A stretch of DNA of 64,000 bases from Pantoea brenneri (GTDB lineage Bacteria > Pseudomonadota > Gammaproteobacteria > Enterobacterales > Enterobacteriaceae). Within the stretch, counting starts at the first letter, position 1. Each line of letters opens with the position of its first letter. The notes beneath the pieces are model-generated. The model did no database searches. It had not been told where the DNA came from and saw only the letters and a list, made by a program, of their open reading frames with translations. Shown here piece after piece: positions 40,588 to 51,614 of this stretch. The DNA lies in NCBI GenBank assembly GCA_002095305.1, contig MIEI01000003.1:54011-118010 (forward strand), written 5' to 3'. A program made the translations under genes and the position numbers.

Positions 40588-40810
40588 GCTTCCTGCAGAC
40601 TCATTGCTTTGGCGGAAATCTTACGGAGTCAGCTAATCAGGAACAATAGTAATTCCTCCATTCAGTAATTGAATATAATCTCATCCTGGAATGAAAATAT
40701 CCCGATAATATAAAAATGCGATGGATGTTATTACTATACGAATAAATCGTACTGAAAAAAGTCAGAATGGCGGGGCAGGCGGAAAGATAGAAAATGCGTC
40801 ACCACAGATT
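40588..40810. other. AT-rich upstream region of the two-partner secretion pair
   Basis: An AT-rich gene-free stretch that should hold the tpsB promoter. Candidate -10 sequences such as TATAGT (minus strand, near 40735) are present, but no convincing -35 pairs with them. No operator was recognised. Confidence 0.4.
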
Positions 40811-40815
40811 AAGGT

Positions 40816-40851
40816 CAGATGAGCAGCACCCTTGCGGAGACTGCTCATCTG
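40816..40851 (-). terminator. Long hairpin after metJ
   Basis: An 11-bp perfect stem, CAGATGAGCAG/CTGCTCATCTG, with a 14-nt loop, 36 bp after the metJ stop. The leftward tail lacks a T run, so it may be a factor-assisted terminator or mRNA-stabilising end. Confidence 0.55.
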
Positions 40852-40887
40852 AAACAAAGCGATGTTAAGCGAAACAGGCCTGACGGA

Positions 40888-41205
40888 TTAATATTCCCAG
40901 GTATCTGGATCGATACCCATGTCGCGCATGATCTTTTTCGCTTCTTCCGGAATCTCATCGCTGCGCTCTTTACGCAGGTCAACATCATCTGGCAGTGGCT
41001 GGCCGGTAAAAGCATGCAAAAACGCTTCACACAGTAGCTCACTGTTGGTGGCGTGACGCAGGTTGTTGACCTGACGACGGGTACGCTCATCCGTTAAAAT
41101 CTTCAGCACGCTCAATGGGATAGAAACCGTAATCTTCTTGACCTGCTCGCTCTTCTTACCGTGCTCGGCGTACGGGCTGATATATTCGCCGTTCCATTCA
41201 GCCAT
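40888..41205 (-). CDS. metJ: Methionine regulon repressor MetJ
   Basis: Ribbon-helix-helix repressor that uses S-adenosylmethionine as co-repressor. The 105 residues equal E. coli. The beta-strand that enters the DNA major groove is [20 protein letters not shown] at about residues 22-42, and the SAM-binding region [21 protein letters not shown] follows. It is divergent from metB, with four MetJ boxes between the two genes. Confidence 0.98.
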   Translation of the reverse strand: MAEWNGEYISPYAEHGKKSEQVKKITVSIPLSVLKILTDERTRRQVNNLRHATNSELLCEAFLHAFTGQPLPDDVDLRKERSDEIPEEAKKIMRDMGIDPDTWEY

Positions 41206-41386
41206 GGGATACCTTAATTAATAAACGTTAAAAGTGAGGAAATCAGCGAATTATGCCTGATTTTTCCCTGCCTGACCCCTGATATGGAGGGTTTTCTTCG
41301 CTCACAGCGTCTGAATTATCGGGTGAGCGCCAGGCGATGACGCATAATTTTAGCGGTTATTGCGTTTCTGCTCAATCTATACGCAA

Positions 41387-41418
41387 AGACATTTAGATGT
41401 CCAGATGTATTGACGTCT
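41387..41418. promoter_or_regulatory. Four tandem MetJ boxes between metJ and metB
   Basis: Successive 8-bp units AGACATTT, AGATGTCC, AGATGTAT and TGACGTCT resemble the consensus AGACGTCT with tandem 8-bp spacing. They lie 58 bp before the metB start and about 180 bp before metJ, so they can repress metBL and autoregulate metJ. Confidence 0.88.
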
Positions 41419-41475
41419 AATTAGAGGGTGATATCCTGTGCCTCAACATTTCACATTTCAGGAACAATAAGCCCC

Positions 41476-42636
41476 ATGACGCGCAAACAGGCAACCATCG
41501 CAGTACGCAGCGGTTTGAATGATGACGAGCAATATGGCTGCGTTGTCCCACCGATTCACCTCTCCAGCACCTATAACTTCCTGGATTTCAACGAGCCACG
41601 CGCACATGACTATTCACGTCGCGGTAATCCAACCCGCGATGTGGTGCAACGGACGCTGGCCGAACTGGAAGGCGGGGCAGGCGCGGTATTAACCAATACC
41701 GGCATGTCGGCTATTCACCTGGTGACGACGGTGTTCCTGAAGCCTGGCGACCTGTTGGTGGCGCCACACGACTGTTATGGCGGCAGCTACCGGTTGTTTG
41801 ACAGCCTGAGCAAGCGCGGTGCTTATCGGGTGAAATTTGTCGATCAGGGTGACCTGAATGCGCTGCAGGCGGCGTTGGATGAAAAACCGAAGCTGGTGCT
41901 GATCGAAAGCCCCAGCAATCCACTGTTGCGCGTGGTCGATATCAGTGCGATCTGCGGCGCCGCACGCGCTGCTGGCGCCCTCAGCGTAGTGGATAACACC
42001 TTTATGAGTCCGGCGTTACAGAATCCGCTGGCACTGGGCGCGGACCTGGTGATCCACTCCTGCACCAAATACCTCAACGGTCATTCTGACGTGGTGGCGG
42101 GCGCGGTCATTGCCAAAGATCCTCAGCTGGCGACCGACCTGGCGTGGTGGGCTAACAACATTGGCGTCACCGGTTCGGCGTTTGACAGCTATCTGCTGCT
42201 GCGCGGCATCCGTACCTTAGCGCCACGCATGGCTGCGGCGCAACGGAACGCATTAGCAATTGTTGATTACCTGAAGCAACAGAAGCAGGTGAAAAAGTTG
42301 TATCATCCTTCGCTGCCGGAAAACGCCGGACACGAATATGCAGTGCGCCAGCAGCGCGGTTTTGGTGCGATGCTGAGCTTCGAGGTCGACGGTGATGAGG
42401 CCCTGCTGCGCCGCTTCCTGAAAGCGCTGCGGCTATTTACGCTGGCGGAATCACTGGGCGGGGTGGAGAGTCTGATTTCCCACACCGCGACCATGACGCA
42501 TGCGGGAATGTCGGCAGAAGCACGGGCCGCAGCCGGCATCTCCGACACGCTGCTGCGTGTTTCTGTCGGCATCGAAGATCACGAAGATTTAATTGCCGAT
42601 CTGGATAATGCATTCCGGATCGCAGCCGAGGGTTAA
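41476..42636 (+). CDS. metB: Cystathionine gamma-synthase
   Basis: Condenses O-succinylhomoserine with cysteine to cystathionine, a step of methionine synthesis. The 386 residues equal E. coli. It is a PLP enzyme of the Cys/Met family, with SRRGNPTRDVVQRTLAELEG near residue 50 and the Schiff-base lysine in HSCTKYLNGHSDVVAG near residue 198. The start MTRKQATIAVRSGL has AGGAAC upstream; the frame runs 16 codons further without similarity. It is 2 bp from metL, forming the metBL operon under MetJ. Confidence 0.98.
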   Translation: MTRKQATIAVRSGLNDDEQYGCVVPPIHLSSTYNFLDFNEPRAHDYSRRGNPTRDVVQRTLAELEGGAGAVLTNTGMSAIHLVTTVFLKPGDLLVAPHDCYGGSYRLFDSLSKRGAYRVKFVDQGDLNALQAALDEKPKLVLIESPSNPLLRVVDISAICGAARAAGALSVVDNTFMSPALQNPLALGADLVIHSCTKYLNGHSDVVAGAVIAKDPQLATDLAWWANNIGVTGSAFDSYLLLRGIRTLAPRMAAAQRNALAIVDYLKQQKQVKKLYHPSLPENAGHEYAVRQQRGFGAMLSFEVDGDEALLRRFLKALRLFTLAESLGGVESLISHTATMTHAGMSAEARAAAGISDTLLRVSVGIEDHEDLIADLDNAFRIAAEG

Positions 42637-42638
42637 GC

Positions 42639-45074
42639 ATGACGATTTCAGCAGGCGCGGGAACGCCGGATATCAGGCAGTTGCATAAATTTGGCGGCAG
42701 TAGCCTGGCGGATGCACGCTGCTATCAGCGTGTGGCCAGTATTATGGCGGACTACAGCCAGCCGGGCGACATGATGGTGGTGTCGGCGGCAGGCTCGACC
42801 ACCAACCAGCTGATTAGCTGGCTGAAGCTCAGCCAGAGCGATCGGTTGTCTGCGCACCAGGTGCAACAGGCTTTACGGCGTTATCAAAGCGAGCTGATTA
42901 GCGCGCTGCTGCCTGCTGAGATCGCTGAACCGTTAGTCTCGGCATTCATCCGCGATCTGGAGAAGCTGGCCGCCCTGCTGGATGGCACGCTGACGGACGC
43001 GGTGTATGCCGAAGTGGTCGGGCACGGTGAAATCTGGTCGGCCCGCCTGATGGCCGCGGTGCTGAGCCAGCGTGATATGCAGGCCTGCTGGCTGGATGCG
43101 CGCGATTTTCTGCGTGCTGAACGGGCCGCGCAACCGCAGGTGGATGAAGGCAAGTCGTGGCCACTGCTGCAAACCCTGCTGGCACAACATCCGCACAAGC
43201 GCATCGTGGTGACCGGCTTCATCAGCCGTAACGACGCCGGTGAAACGGTGCTGCTCGGACGTAACGGTTCCGACTATTCCGCGACGCAGATTGGCGCGCT
43301 GGCGGGCGTCGGTCGCGTCACCATCTGGAGCGATGTGGCCGGCGTGTACAGTGCCGATCCGCGTAAAGTGTCGGATGCTTGTCTGCTGCCGTTGTTAAGG
43401 CTGGATGAAGCCAGTGAACTGGCGCGCCTTGCCGCCCCGGTGTTGCATACCCGCACACTGCAGCCGGTCTCGGGCAGCGACATTGATCTGCAACTGCGCT
43501 GCAGCTACCAGCCGGAGCAGGGTTCAACCCGCATTGAGCGCGTACTGGCTTCCGGTACCGGCGCCCGTATCGTGACCAGTCACGATGACGTTTGCCTGAT
43601 TGAGATTCTGCTGCCGGAACAGCACGATTTCAGCCTGCTGCATAAAGAGATCGATCTGCTGCTGAAGCGCGCTCAGCTACGTCCGCTGGCGGTGGGTGTG
43701 CATCCCGACCGCCAACTGCTGCAGCTCTGCTACACCTCAGAAGTGGTCAACAGCGCTTTTTCGCTGCTCCAGGATGCCGGTCTGCCGGGCCATCTGCAAC
43801 TGCGTGATGGGCTGGCGCTGGTGGCGCTGGTGGGCGCGGGCGTCACCAGCAATCCGCTGCATACCCACCGTTTCTGGCAGCAGTTAAAAGACCAGCCGGT
43901 AGAGTTTATCTGGCAGTCAGAAGAGCACATCAGCGTGGTGGCGGTGCTGCGCGTCGGTCCGACCCGTCATCTGATCCAGGGATTGCACCAGTCGCTGTTC
44001 CGGGCGGAAAAGCGCATTGGCCTGATGCTGTTCGGTAAAGGTAATATCGGTTCGCGCTGGCTGGAACTGTTTGCCCGTGATCACGAAAACCTGTCGGCTC
44101 GTACCGGATTTGAATTTGTGCTGGCCGGTGTGGCCGATAGCCGCCGTAGCCTGCTGAGTTACGACGGACTGGACGCCAGCCGGGCGCTGGCCTTCTTTGA
44201 TGATGAAGCGGTAGAACGTGATGAAGAATCGCTGTTCCTGTGGATGCGGGCGCACCCGTTTGACGACTTAGTGGTGCTGGACGTCACGGCCAGCACGCCG
44301 CTGGCGCAGCAGTACCTCGATTTCGCCAGTCACGGTTTTCACGTCATCAGTGCCAATAAGGTAGCGGGCGCGTCGGACAGCCAGACGTGGCGGCAAATCC
44401 GCGATGCCTTTACCAAAACCGGCCGTCACTGGTTATATAACGCCACGGTAGGGGCTGGCCTGCCGATTAACTACACGGTGCGCGATCTGCGCGACAGCGG
44501 CGACACTATCCTGGCGATCAGCGGCATCTTCTCTGGCACGCTGTCGTGGCTGTTCCTGCAGTTTGACGGCACGGTGCCGTTCACCGAGCTGGTGGATCAG
44601 GCGTGGCAGCAGGGTTTAACCGAGCCCGATCCGCGCGTCGATCTCTCCGGACAGGACGTGATGCGTAAGCTGGTGATTCTGGCGCGTGAAGCGGGATATG
44701 ACATCGAACCGGATCAGGTTCGGGTTGAATCTCTGGTGCCGGATAACGGCCAGCAGGGTTCGATCGACCATTTCTTTGAAAATGGTGAAGAGCTGAATGA
44801 ACAGATGCTGCAACGACTGGAAGCTGCGCAGGAGCTGGGCTTAGTGCTGCGCTATGTTGCCCGTTTTGATGGCAACGGCAAAGCCCGGGTCGGCGTCGAA
44901 GCCGTGCGACCGGAGCATCCGCTGGCCGCATTGTTGCCGTGCGATAACGTTTTTGCCATTGAAAGCCGCTGGTATCGTGATAATCCGCTGGTGATCCGCG
45001 GTCCGGGTGCGGGACGTGATGTCACAGCGGGCGCCATTCAGTCAGATATCAATCGCCTGGCGCAACTGCTGTAA
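42639..45074 (+). CDS. metL: Bifunctional aspartokinase II/homoserine dehydrogenase II
   Basis: Catalyses the first and third steps of the aspartate pathway for methionine. The fusion has 811 residues (E. coli 810). The N-terminal aspartokinase starts with QLHKFGGSSLADARCY and has TGFISRNDAGETVLLGRNGSD. A central ACT-like linker follows, then a C-terminal homoserine dehydrogenase from about residue 460, with LMLFGKGNIGSRWLEL (NADP loop), VISANKVAG and NATVGAGLPI. Translation is probably coupled to metB. Confidence 0.98.
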   Translation: MTISAGAGTPDIRQLHKFGGSSLADARCYQRVASIMADYSQPGDMMVVSAAGSTTNQLISWLKLSQSDRLSAHQVQQALRRYQSELISALLPAEIAEPLVSAFIRDLEKLAALLDGTLTDAVYAEVVGHGEIWSARLMAAVLSQRDMQACWLDARDFLRAERAAQPQVDEGKSWPLLQTLLAQHPHKRIVVTGFISRNDAGETVLLGRNGSDYSATQIGALAGVGRVTIWSDVAGVYSADPRKVSDACLLPLLRLDEASELARLAAPVLHTRTLQPVSGSDIDLQLRCSYQPEQGSTRIERVLASGTGARIVTSHDDVCLIEILLPEQHDFSLLHKEIDLLLKRAQLRPLAVGVHPDRQLLQLCYTSEVVNSAFSLLQDAGLPGHLQLRDGLALVALVGAGVTSNPLHTHRFWQQLKDQPVEFIWQSEEHISVVAVLRVGPTRHLIQGLHQSLFRAEKRIGLMLFGKGNIGSRWLELFARDHENLSARTGFEFVLAGVADSRRSLLSYDGLDASRALAFFDDEAVERDEESLFLWMRAHPFDDLVVLDVTASTPLAQQYLDFASHGFHVISANKVAGASDSQTWRQIRDAFTKTGRHWLYNATVGAGLPINYTVRDLRDSGDTILAISGIFSGTLSWLFLQFDGTVPFTELVDQAWQQGLTEPDPRVDLSGQDVMRKLVILAREAGYDIEPDQVRVESLVPDNGQQGSIDHFFENGEELNEQMLQRLEAAQELGLVLRYVARFDGNGKARVGVEAVRPEHPLAALLPCDNVFAIESRWYRDNPLVIRGPGAGRDVTAGAIQSDINRLAQLL

Positions 45075-45086
45075 TCCTTTCTTCTC

Positions 45087-45115
45087 AGGCGCTTCGGCGC
45101 CTGTTCTCGTCTTTA
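45087..45115 (+). terminator. Terminator after metBL
   Basis: AGGCGC pairs with GCGCCT around a TTCG tetraloop, followed by a TC-rich tail (GTTCTCGTCTTTAAT). It is 12 bp after the metL stop. Confidence 0.65.
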
Positions 45116-45212
45116 ATCCTCACCCATCATGAATTTCCTTCAGGTTGAATGAAAATTTATCACCGCAGTTGATCATTTTTTAGTTGACGCTGGTGCCGGA
45201 TTCGGTCATTTT

Positions 45213-45244
45213 GAACATCTGGACGTCTAAACGTATGGATGTTT
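45213..45244 (+). promoter_or_regulatory. Four tandem MetJ boxes before metF
   Basis: Consecutive 8-bp units GAACATCT, GGACGTCT, AAACGTAT and GGATGTTT match the MetJ box pattern. They end 42 bp before the metF start. GGACGTCT is one base from consensus. Confidence 0.87.
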
Positions 45245-45276
45245 ACAGATCGACAGTTAACCGATGTGATCGATGA

Positions 45277-46185
<909 letters not shown>

Positions 46186-46204
46186 TTCGACCGCTCCAGC
46201 CAAT

Positions 46205-46233
46205 AAAAAAGTCGGGCTTATCCCGACTTTTTT
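46205..46233. terminator. Bidirectional terminator between metF and ppc
   Basis: AAAAAAGTCGGG pairs with CCCGACTTTTTT around CTTAT, giving a T run in both directions. It serves both convergent genes. Confidence 0.92.
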
Positions 46234-46272
46234 GTTATCAGTAGCAGGCGCGAATACCGCGCCTGCACCGGC

Positions 46273-48924
46273 TTAACCGGTATTGCGCATGCCGGCTGCC
46301 ACACCCGCAATGGTCACCATTAATGCCTGCTCTACGCGTGCATCCGGCTCATCACCACGGGCTTCCTGAGCACGTGAACGATGCAGCAGTTCCGCCTGCA
46401 GCACGTTAAGAGGATCGGTATAGACGTTACGCAGCGCAATCGACTCAGCAATCCACGGCTGATCGGCCATCAGGTGAGAGTCGTTAGCAATGGTCAGTAC
46501 CGCTTTGATATCCGCATCCAGCTGGTCGCGCAGCTGTTTGCCCAGCGGCCAGAGTGATTTTTCGACCAGCCGCTGATCGTAATATTCCGCCAGCCACAGG
46601 TCGGCTTTCGAGAACACCATCTCCAGCATGCCGAGGCGAGTGGAAAAGAACGGCCAGTCGCGGCACATCGCTTCCAGCTGATCCTGATGGCCCGCCGCCA
46701 TCGCCTGTTGCAGCGCCGCACCGGCACCCAGCCAGGCAGGGAGCATCAGACGGTTTTGCGTCCAGGCGAAAATCCATGGAATCGCACGCAGCGACTCTAC
46801 GCCGCCGGTCGGACGACGCTTGGCCGGACGTGAGCCCAGCGGCAGTTTACCCAGCTCCTGCTCCGGTGTCGCTGAACGGAAGTAAGGCACAAAATCTTCG
46901 TTTTCACGCACATAGCCACGATACATCGCACAGGAGTCGGCAGAGAGCTGATCCATGATGTCGCGCCATTCGCGTTTTGGCTCCGGCGGCGGCATCAGGT
47001 TCGCTTCGAGAATCGCGCCGGTGTAGAGCGACAGGCTGGCGATGGTGACTTCCGGTAAACCATATTTGAAGCGGATCATCTCGCCCTGTTCGGTGACGCG
47101 CAGGCCGCCACGCAGGCTGCCCGGTGGCTGTGACAGCAGAGCCGCATGTGCCGGTGCGCCGCCACGGCCAATGGTGCCGCCGCGTCCGTGGAACAGCGTC
47201 AGCGAAATCCCGGCTTTTTCACAGGTTTTGATCAGCGCATCCTGCGCCTGATACTGCGCCCAGCTGGCTGCCATGACGCCGGCATCTTTCGCCGAGTCAG
47301 AATAGCCAATCATCACCATCTGTTTGCCCTGAATAAAGCCGCGATACCAGTCAATGCTCAGCAGCTGGCTCATCACATCGTTGGCATTATTCAGGTCATC
47401 GAGCGTTTCAAACAGCGGTGCCACCGGCATGGCATAGTTGATGCCCGCTTCTTTCAGTAACAGGTGAACCGCCAGCACGTCAGACGGCGTTTTCGCCATT
47501 GAGATAACGTAAGCGGCGATCGAGCCCTGTGGGGCTTCAGCCGCAACGCGGCAGGTTTCCAGCACTTCGCGCGTCTCATCGCTGGGTTCCCAGCTGCGCG
47601 GCAGTAGCGGACGTTTTGAATTCAATTCGCGGATCAGGAAGGCCTGTTTGTCCGCTTCGGACCAGCTTTCATAATCGCCGAGGCCGAGATAGCGGGTCAC
47701 TTCCGCAATGGCTTCGGTATGACGGGTGCTCTCCTGGCGCAGGTCGATACGCACCAGCGGCACGCCAAAGCACTTCACGCGGCGCAGCGTATCCAGCAGC
47801 TGGCCGTTGGCGATGATGCCCATGCCGCACTGCTGCAGTGACTGATAAATGGCATACAGCGGATCCCACAATTGGTCGTTGGAGACCAGCAGGTCCGCCG
47901 GACGCGGCAGACGTTCGCCTTTCAGTCGACGTTCAAGGAATGCCTGCGTGGTCATCAGCTGACTGCGCAGACGTTTCAGGATCATCCGGTAAGGTTCCAG
48001 CGCGTCCGGATCGCCGCTCAGTTCGCGCACTTCTTCGCTGCACTCCGACATCGACAGCTCAGAGATCAGCACGCCAATGTCACGCAGGAACAGATCGGCC
48101 GCTTTCCAGCGACTCAGTTGCATCGCGTGGCGGGTAATGGCGGCTGTGACGTTAGGGTTGCCGTCACGATCGCCGCCCATCCATGAGGTGAACTGCACCG
48201 GCACGAAATCGACCGGCAGTTTAATCCCGAAGGCTTCTTCGACCTGCTCGTTCAGCTCGCGCAGAAAAGCCGGAACGCCTTCCCATAAGCTGTTCTCGAC
48301 CACGGCGAAGCCCCATTTGGCTTCATCAATCGGGGTCGGACGATATTTGCGGATCTCGTCGGTATGCCAGGCCTGCGCCACCAGCTGGCGCAGACGGCGC
48401 ATAATCTGGTTACGTTCGTAATCGGAAATGTCACTGTGATCGAGTTGCTTGAGGCAACTGTTGACCTCCACCAGCTTGTGAATCAGCGTGCGGCGGGTGA
48501 TTTCGGTCGGGTGCGCAGTCAGCACCAGCTCCAGCGACAGCGACTCAATCGCCTCACGGATCGCGGTTTCGCTGATGTCTTTCTGCTGTTTCAGGGTTTC
48601 GAAGGTCTTTTTCAGCAGTTCAGGATGGTTTGCGCCTTCACCGCTGTGCGAGATGGTCTGGTACTGCTCAGCCACGTTGGTGAGGTTCAGAAACTGGCTA
48701 AACGCGCGGGCCACCGGCAGTAACTCGTCATTGGAGAGGTTTTGCAGCGTATTAAGCAGTTCCTTACGATGAGTGTCATTACCTGCACGGGATGACTTGG
48801 AGAGCTTACGGATGGTTTCCACCCGGTCGAGGATGTTCTCGCCCAGCGCATCCTTAATCGTATCCCCGAGCAGTTTGCCGAGCATACTGACATTACTTCG
48901 CATTGCGGAATATTGTTCGTTCAT
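46273..48924 (-). CDS. ppc: Phosphoenolpyruvate carboxylase
   Basis: Anaplerotic enzyme forming oxaloacetate from PEP and bicarbonate. The 883 residues equal E. coli. Active-site motifs are [17 protein letters not shown] (His138 region), [32 protein letters not shown] (Arg-rich loop) and the invariant C-terminus RNTG. It starts [21 protein letters not shown] possible promoter is noted about 180 bp upstream. It is monocistronic. Confidence 0.99.
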   Translation of the reverse strand: MNEQYSAMRSNVSMLGKLLGDTIKDALGENILDRVETIRKLSKSSRAGNDTHRKELLNTLQNLSNDELLPVARAFSQFLNLTNVAEQYQTISHSGEGANHPELLKKTFETLKQQKDISETAIREAIESLSLELVLTAHPTEITRRTLIHKLVEVNSCLKQLDHSDISDYERNQIMRRLRQLVAQAWHTDEIRKYRPTPIDEAKWGFAVVENSLWEGVPAFLRELNEQVEEAFGIKLPVDFVPVQFTSWMGGDRDGNPNVTAAITRHAMQLSRWKAADLFLRDIGVLISELSMSECSEEVRELSGDPDALEPYRMILKRLRSQLMTTQAFLERRLKGERLPRPADLLVSNDQLWDPLYAIYQSLQQCGMGIIANGQLLDTLRRVKCFGVPLVRIDLRQESTRHTEAIAEVTRYLGLGDYESWSEADKQAFLIRELNSKRPLLPRSWEPSDETREVLETCRVAAEAPQGSIAAYVISMAKTPSDVLAVHLLLKEAGINYAMPVAPLFETLDDLNNANDVMSQLLSIDWYRGFIQGKQMVMIGYSDSAKDAGVMAASWAQYQAQDALIKTCEKAGISLTLFHGRGGTIGRGGAPAHAALLSQPPGSLRGGLRVTEQGEMIRFKYGLPEVTIASLSLYTGAILEANLMPPPEPKREWRDIMDQLSADSCAMYRGYVRENEDFVPYFRSATPEQELGKLPLGSRPAKRRPTGGVESLRAIPWIFAWTQNRLMLPAWLGAGAALQQAMAAGHQDQLEAMCRDWPFFSTRLGMLEMVFSKADLWLAEYYDQRLVEKSLWPLGKQLRDQLDADIKAVLTIANDSHLMADQPWIAESIALRNVYTDPLNVLQAELLHRSRAQEARGDEPDARVEQALMVTIAGVAAGMRNTG

Positions 48925-49097
48925 TGGACCCTGACACCCTTATCGTCTTGAAAAACTTCTACACCCGACCCTTTTCAGGCAGCAGAAAAAGCAGCAACTT
49001 TATCTTCCCGGTAATGTACGGGGAATTTGCTCAGTTGCCGCCTGTCTGCAATCTGAAAATATCTGGATAGTTACCCGGTGGGCATAACAACGTCTTT

Positions 49098-49127
49098 TAT
49101 CTAGCCACGTAAACCTGTCCACGTCAA
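49098..49127 (-). promoter_or_regulatory. Candidate sigma-70 promoter for ppc
   Basis: On the minus strand TTGACG is followed after 18 nt by TAGATA, about 175 bp before the ppc ATG. The -35 is good and the -10 fair; no other pair in the region looked better. Confidence 0.35.
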
Positions 49128-49234
49128 ATGCGTTAAAGTGGGGCGAACGTGCGGCTAACTAACCGAAATTCATGGAATTTATTTGGGACGGAGCGGGATA
49201 AGTTATTCTTATTGTTAAATCCCGCAGAATGACC

Positions 49235-49266
49235 GGGCATTTTACTGATATCACAGTGAAATGCCC
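49235..49266 (-). terminator. Long hairpin after argE
   Basis: A 13-bp stem (one G-T pair), GGGCATTTTACTG with CAGTGAAATGCCC, around ATATCA, 14 bp after the argE stop. No T run follows on the minus strand, so this is an atypical terminator or 3'-protecting structure. Confidence 0.55.
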
Positions 49267-49279
49267 CATTTGCTGTTAA

Positions 49280-50428
49280 TCAGTGACAAAAATGCTGCAC
49301 AACCTGACTGATAAGCGCCCGCGTCGGCTTAATAAATGCGGTATCAATAAATTCGTCTGGCTGATGCGCCTGATTGATCGAGCCCGGACCCAGTACCAGC
49401 GTCGGGCAGAGCTGCTGAATAAAGGGTGCCTCGGTGCAGTAGTTCACCACTTCGGTTGGCGTACCGAGTAATTTCTCGACCACGCTGACCAGTTCATGGT
49501 TCGCCGGGCATTCGTAACCCGGAATCGGCGGATGCAGCTCTGCGACCGTCACACGGCCAGGCCATCGTGCACTGACCGGGGCCAGCGCGTCGTTCAGCAG
49601 TCCATCCAGATCGCTGAGCGATAAGCCCGGCAACGGCCGGATATCCATATGCAGTTCACAGCAGGCGCAGATGCGATTAGCCGCATCGCCACCGTGAATA
49701 TGCCCGAAGTTCATCGTGGGATAGGGAATAGCGAAACCATCGTGGTGATAGCGCTCTTTTAGCGTATTGCGCAGTTGCATCAGATGGGTAATCGATTCAT
49801 GCATCAGTTCAATGGCGTTGACGCCGCGCGCCGGCTCGCTGGAGTGGCCCGACTTGCCTTCAATACGGATCACGTTCGACAGGTGCCCTTTGTGCGCGCG
49901 AACCGGCTTGAGTGAGGTTGGTTCGCCAATGATGGCGCAATCCGGACGCAGCTGGGTCGATTCAGAAAAGTATTTAGCGCCGGCCATGGTGGTCTCTTCA
50001 TCGGCGGTGGCGAGGATGTAGAGTGGCTTGCTCAGCGTCGTGACATCCACATCCCGCAGCGTATCGAGAATAAAGGCGAAAAAGCCTTTCATATCTGCGG
50101 TGCCGAGGCCGTAGAGTTTGTTGTCGTGCTCGGTCAGGGTAAAGGGATCGCGGGTCCAGCGGCCATCGTCGAACGGCACGGTGTCAGTATGACCGGCTAA
50201 CAGCAGCCCGCCTGCGCCGTCACCGGTCCGGGCCAGCATATTAAATTTATTGCGGGTGCCGGGCACCGGCTGAACTTCAACGCTGAAGCCGAGGTCGCGA
50301 AACCAGCCAGCCAGCAAATTGATTAAAGTTTCATTACTCTGGTCCAGTGCGGCATCGGTTGCGCTGATTGACGGTGTGGCGATCAACTGGCGGTAGAGTT
50401 CGATAAAAGGCGGTAATTTTGTCTTCAC
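49280..50428 (-). CDS. argE: Acetylornithine deacetylase
   Basis: Hydrolyses N-acetylornithine to ornithine and acetate in arginine synthesis. It is a 382-residue M20 metallo-hydrolase (E. coli 383). Metal-site motifs are [16 protein letters not shown] (near 75-90), [15 protein letters not shown], the catalytic Glu in [15 protein letters not shown], and the dimerisation domain with [19 protein letters not shown]. It is divergent from argC, with ARG-box-like sites between them. Confidence 0.97.
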   Translation of the reverse strand: MKTKLPPFIELYRQLIATPSISATDAALDQSNETLINLLAGWFRDLGFSVEVQPVPGTRNKFNMLARTGDGAGGLLLAGHTDTVPFDDGRWTRDPFTLTEHDNKLYGLGTADMKGFFAFILDTLRDVDVTTLSKPLYILATADEETTMAGAKYFSESTQLRPDCAIIGEPTSLKPVRAHKGHLSNVIRIEGKSGHSSEPARGVNAIELMHESITHLMQLRNTLKERYHHDGFAIPYPTMNFGHIHGGDAANRICACCELHMDIRPLPGLSLSDLDGLLNDALAPVSARWPGRVTVAELHPPIPGYECPANHELVSVVEKLLGTPTEVVNYCTEAPFIQQLCPTLVLGPGSINQAHQPDEFIDTAFIKPTRALISQVVQHFCH

Positions 50429-50449
50429 TGTTGACGGTCCTTGAGTTAG

Positions 50450-50492
50450 GATGTATCAATATTCATGCATTAATAGTGAATAAAAATACATT
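50450..50492. promoter_or_regulatory. Pair of ARG-box-like ArgR sites between argE and argC
   Basis: Two imperfect matches to the ArgR consensus WNTGAATWWWWATTCANW lie at 50450-50467 (TGTATCAATATTCA core, one mismatch in the left arm) and 50475-50492 (TGAATAAAAATACA core, one mismatch in the right arm). Their centres are 25 bp apart, a little more than the usual 21. They can control both argE and argCBGH. Confidence 0.75.
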
Positions 50493-50595
50493 AACGTCGT
50501 CTGCATGTGAACCTTAAATCGCTGCAAACGACATTGTGGGCAACGGGGCAAGGCCGCGACCCGGAACGTGTGACTGTAAAAAGGGTTACAGCCTG

Positions 50596-51600
50596 ATGTT
50601 GAATACGCTGATCGTGGGTGCCAGTGGTTACGCTGGCGTAGAGCTCGCCACCTTCCTGAATCGCCATCCAGATATCAACATAACCGCTTTAGCGGTTTCG
50701 GCGCAAAGTCCCGATGCGGGTAAGCGCTTGTCCGATCTGCATCCGCAGCTGAAAGGGGTGGTGGATCTGCCGCTACAGCCGTTGAGCCATGCGGCGGAAT
50801 GGGCAGATAAAGTGGATGTGGTTTTTCTGGCGACGGCCCATGAAGTCAGCCACGATCTGGCTCCGGAATTTCTCAAGGCCGGTTGTGTGGTATTCGACCT
50901 GTCCGGTGCCTTCCGCGTCAATGATCCCGCGTTTTATACCCGCTTCTATGGCTTCACCCATCAGCATGGCGACTGGCTGGATAAAGCGGTCTATGGCCTG
51001 GCGGAATATCAGCATCAGCAGATTAAGCAGGCACAGCTGGTGGCCGTGCCGGGTTGTTACCCGACGGCGGCCCAGCTGGCGCTGAAACCGCTGGTGGAGG
51101 CGGGCCTGCTGAATACGGCACAGTGGCCGGTGATCAACGCCACCAGCGGCGTGAGCGGCGCAGGGCGTAAAGCCAGCGTCGGCACCAGCTTTTGCGAAGT
51201 CAGCCTGCAGCCTTACGGTCTGTTCAACCATCGTCATCACCCGGAAATCGTGGCGCATCTTGGTACGCCGGTGATTTTCACGCCGCATCTGGGCAACTTC
51301 CCGCGCGGTATTCTGGCGACGATAACCTGCCGGTTAAATCCGGGCGTGAGCCGCGAAGACGTGGCGGCAGTGTTCCAGCGCGCGTATCACGATAAGCCAC
51401 TGGTCCGGCTCTACGAGCAGGGCGTTCCGGCACTGAAAGCGGTGGTGGGTCTGCCGTATTGCGACATCGGTTTTGAGGTACAGGATGAGCACCTGATTGT
51501 GGTGGCCGCCGAAGATAACCTGCTGAAAGGCGCCGCGTCGCAGGCAGTCCAGTGTCTGAATATCCGCTTCGGCTTCCCTGAAACCACCTCACTGACCTAA
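50596..51600 (+). CDS. argC: N-acetyl-gamma-glutamyl-phosphate reductase
   Basis: Reduces N-acetylglutamyl phosphate with NADPH in arginine synthesis. The 334 residues equal E. coli. NADP loop [17 protein letters not shown] is at the N-terminus, and the catalytic cysteine lies in [17 protein letters not shown] near residue 154. [16 protein letters not shown] follows. The start is MLNTLIVG; an in-frame ATG 60 nt earlier lies in the leader and is not conserved. It is first in argC-argB-argG-argH. Confidence 0.97.
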   Translation: MLNTLIVGASGYAGVELATFLNRHPDINITALAVSAQSPDAGKRLSDLHPQLKGVVDLPLQPLSHAAEWADKVDVVFLATAHEVSHDLAPEFLKAGCVVFDLSGAFRVNDPAFYTRFYGFTHQHGDWLDKAVYGLAEYQHQQIKQAQLVAVPGCYPTAAQLALKPLVEAGLLNTAQWPVINATSGVSGAGRKASVGTSFCEVSLQPYGLFNHRHHPEIVAHLGTPVIFTPHLGNFPRGILATITCRLNPGVSREDVAAVFQRAYHDKPLVRLYEQGVPALKAVVGLPYCDIGFEVQDEHLIVVAAEDNLLKGAASQAVQCLNIRFGFPETTSLT

Positions 51601-51614
51601 CGGACGAGTAAACC

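Larger units (their letters stand above)
48925..49279. other. Gene-free region between argE 3' end and ppc start
   Basis: No coding sequence is seen in this 355 bp. It contains the ppc leader, one candidate ppc promoter and a long hairpin after argE, listed separately. Confidence 0.5.

Noticed and set aside
40629..40661. Ten-codon mini-frame MEELLLFLIS upstream of tpsB as a leader peptide
   Set aside because: No Shine-Dalgarno sequence before its ATG and no attenuator-like structure linked to it.
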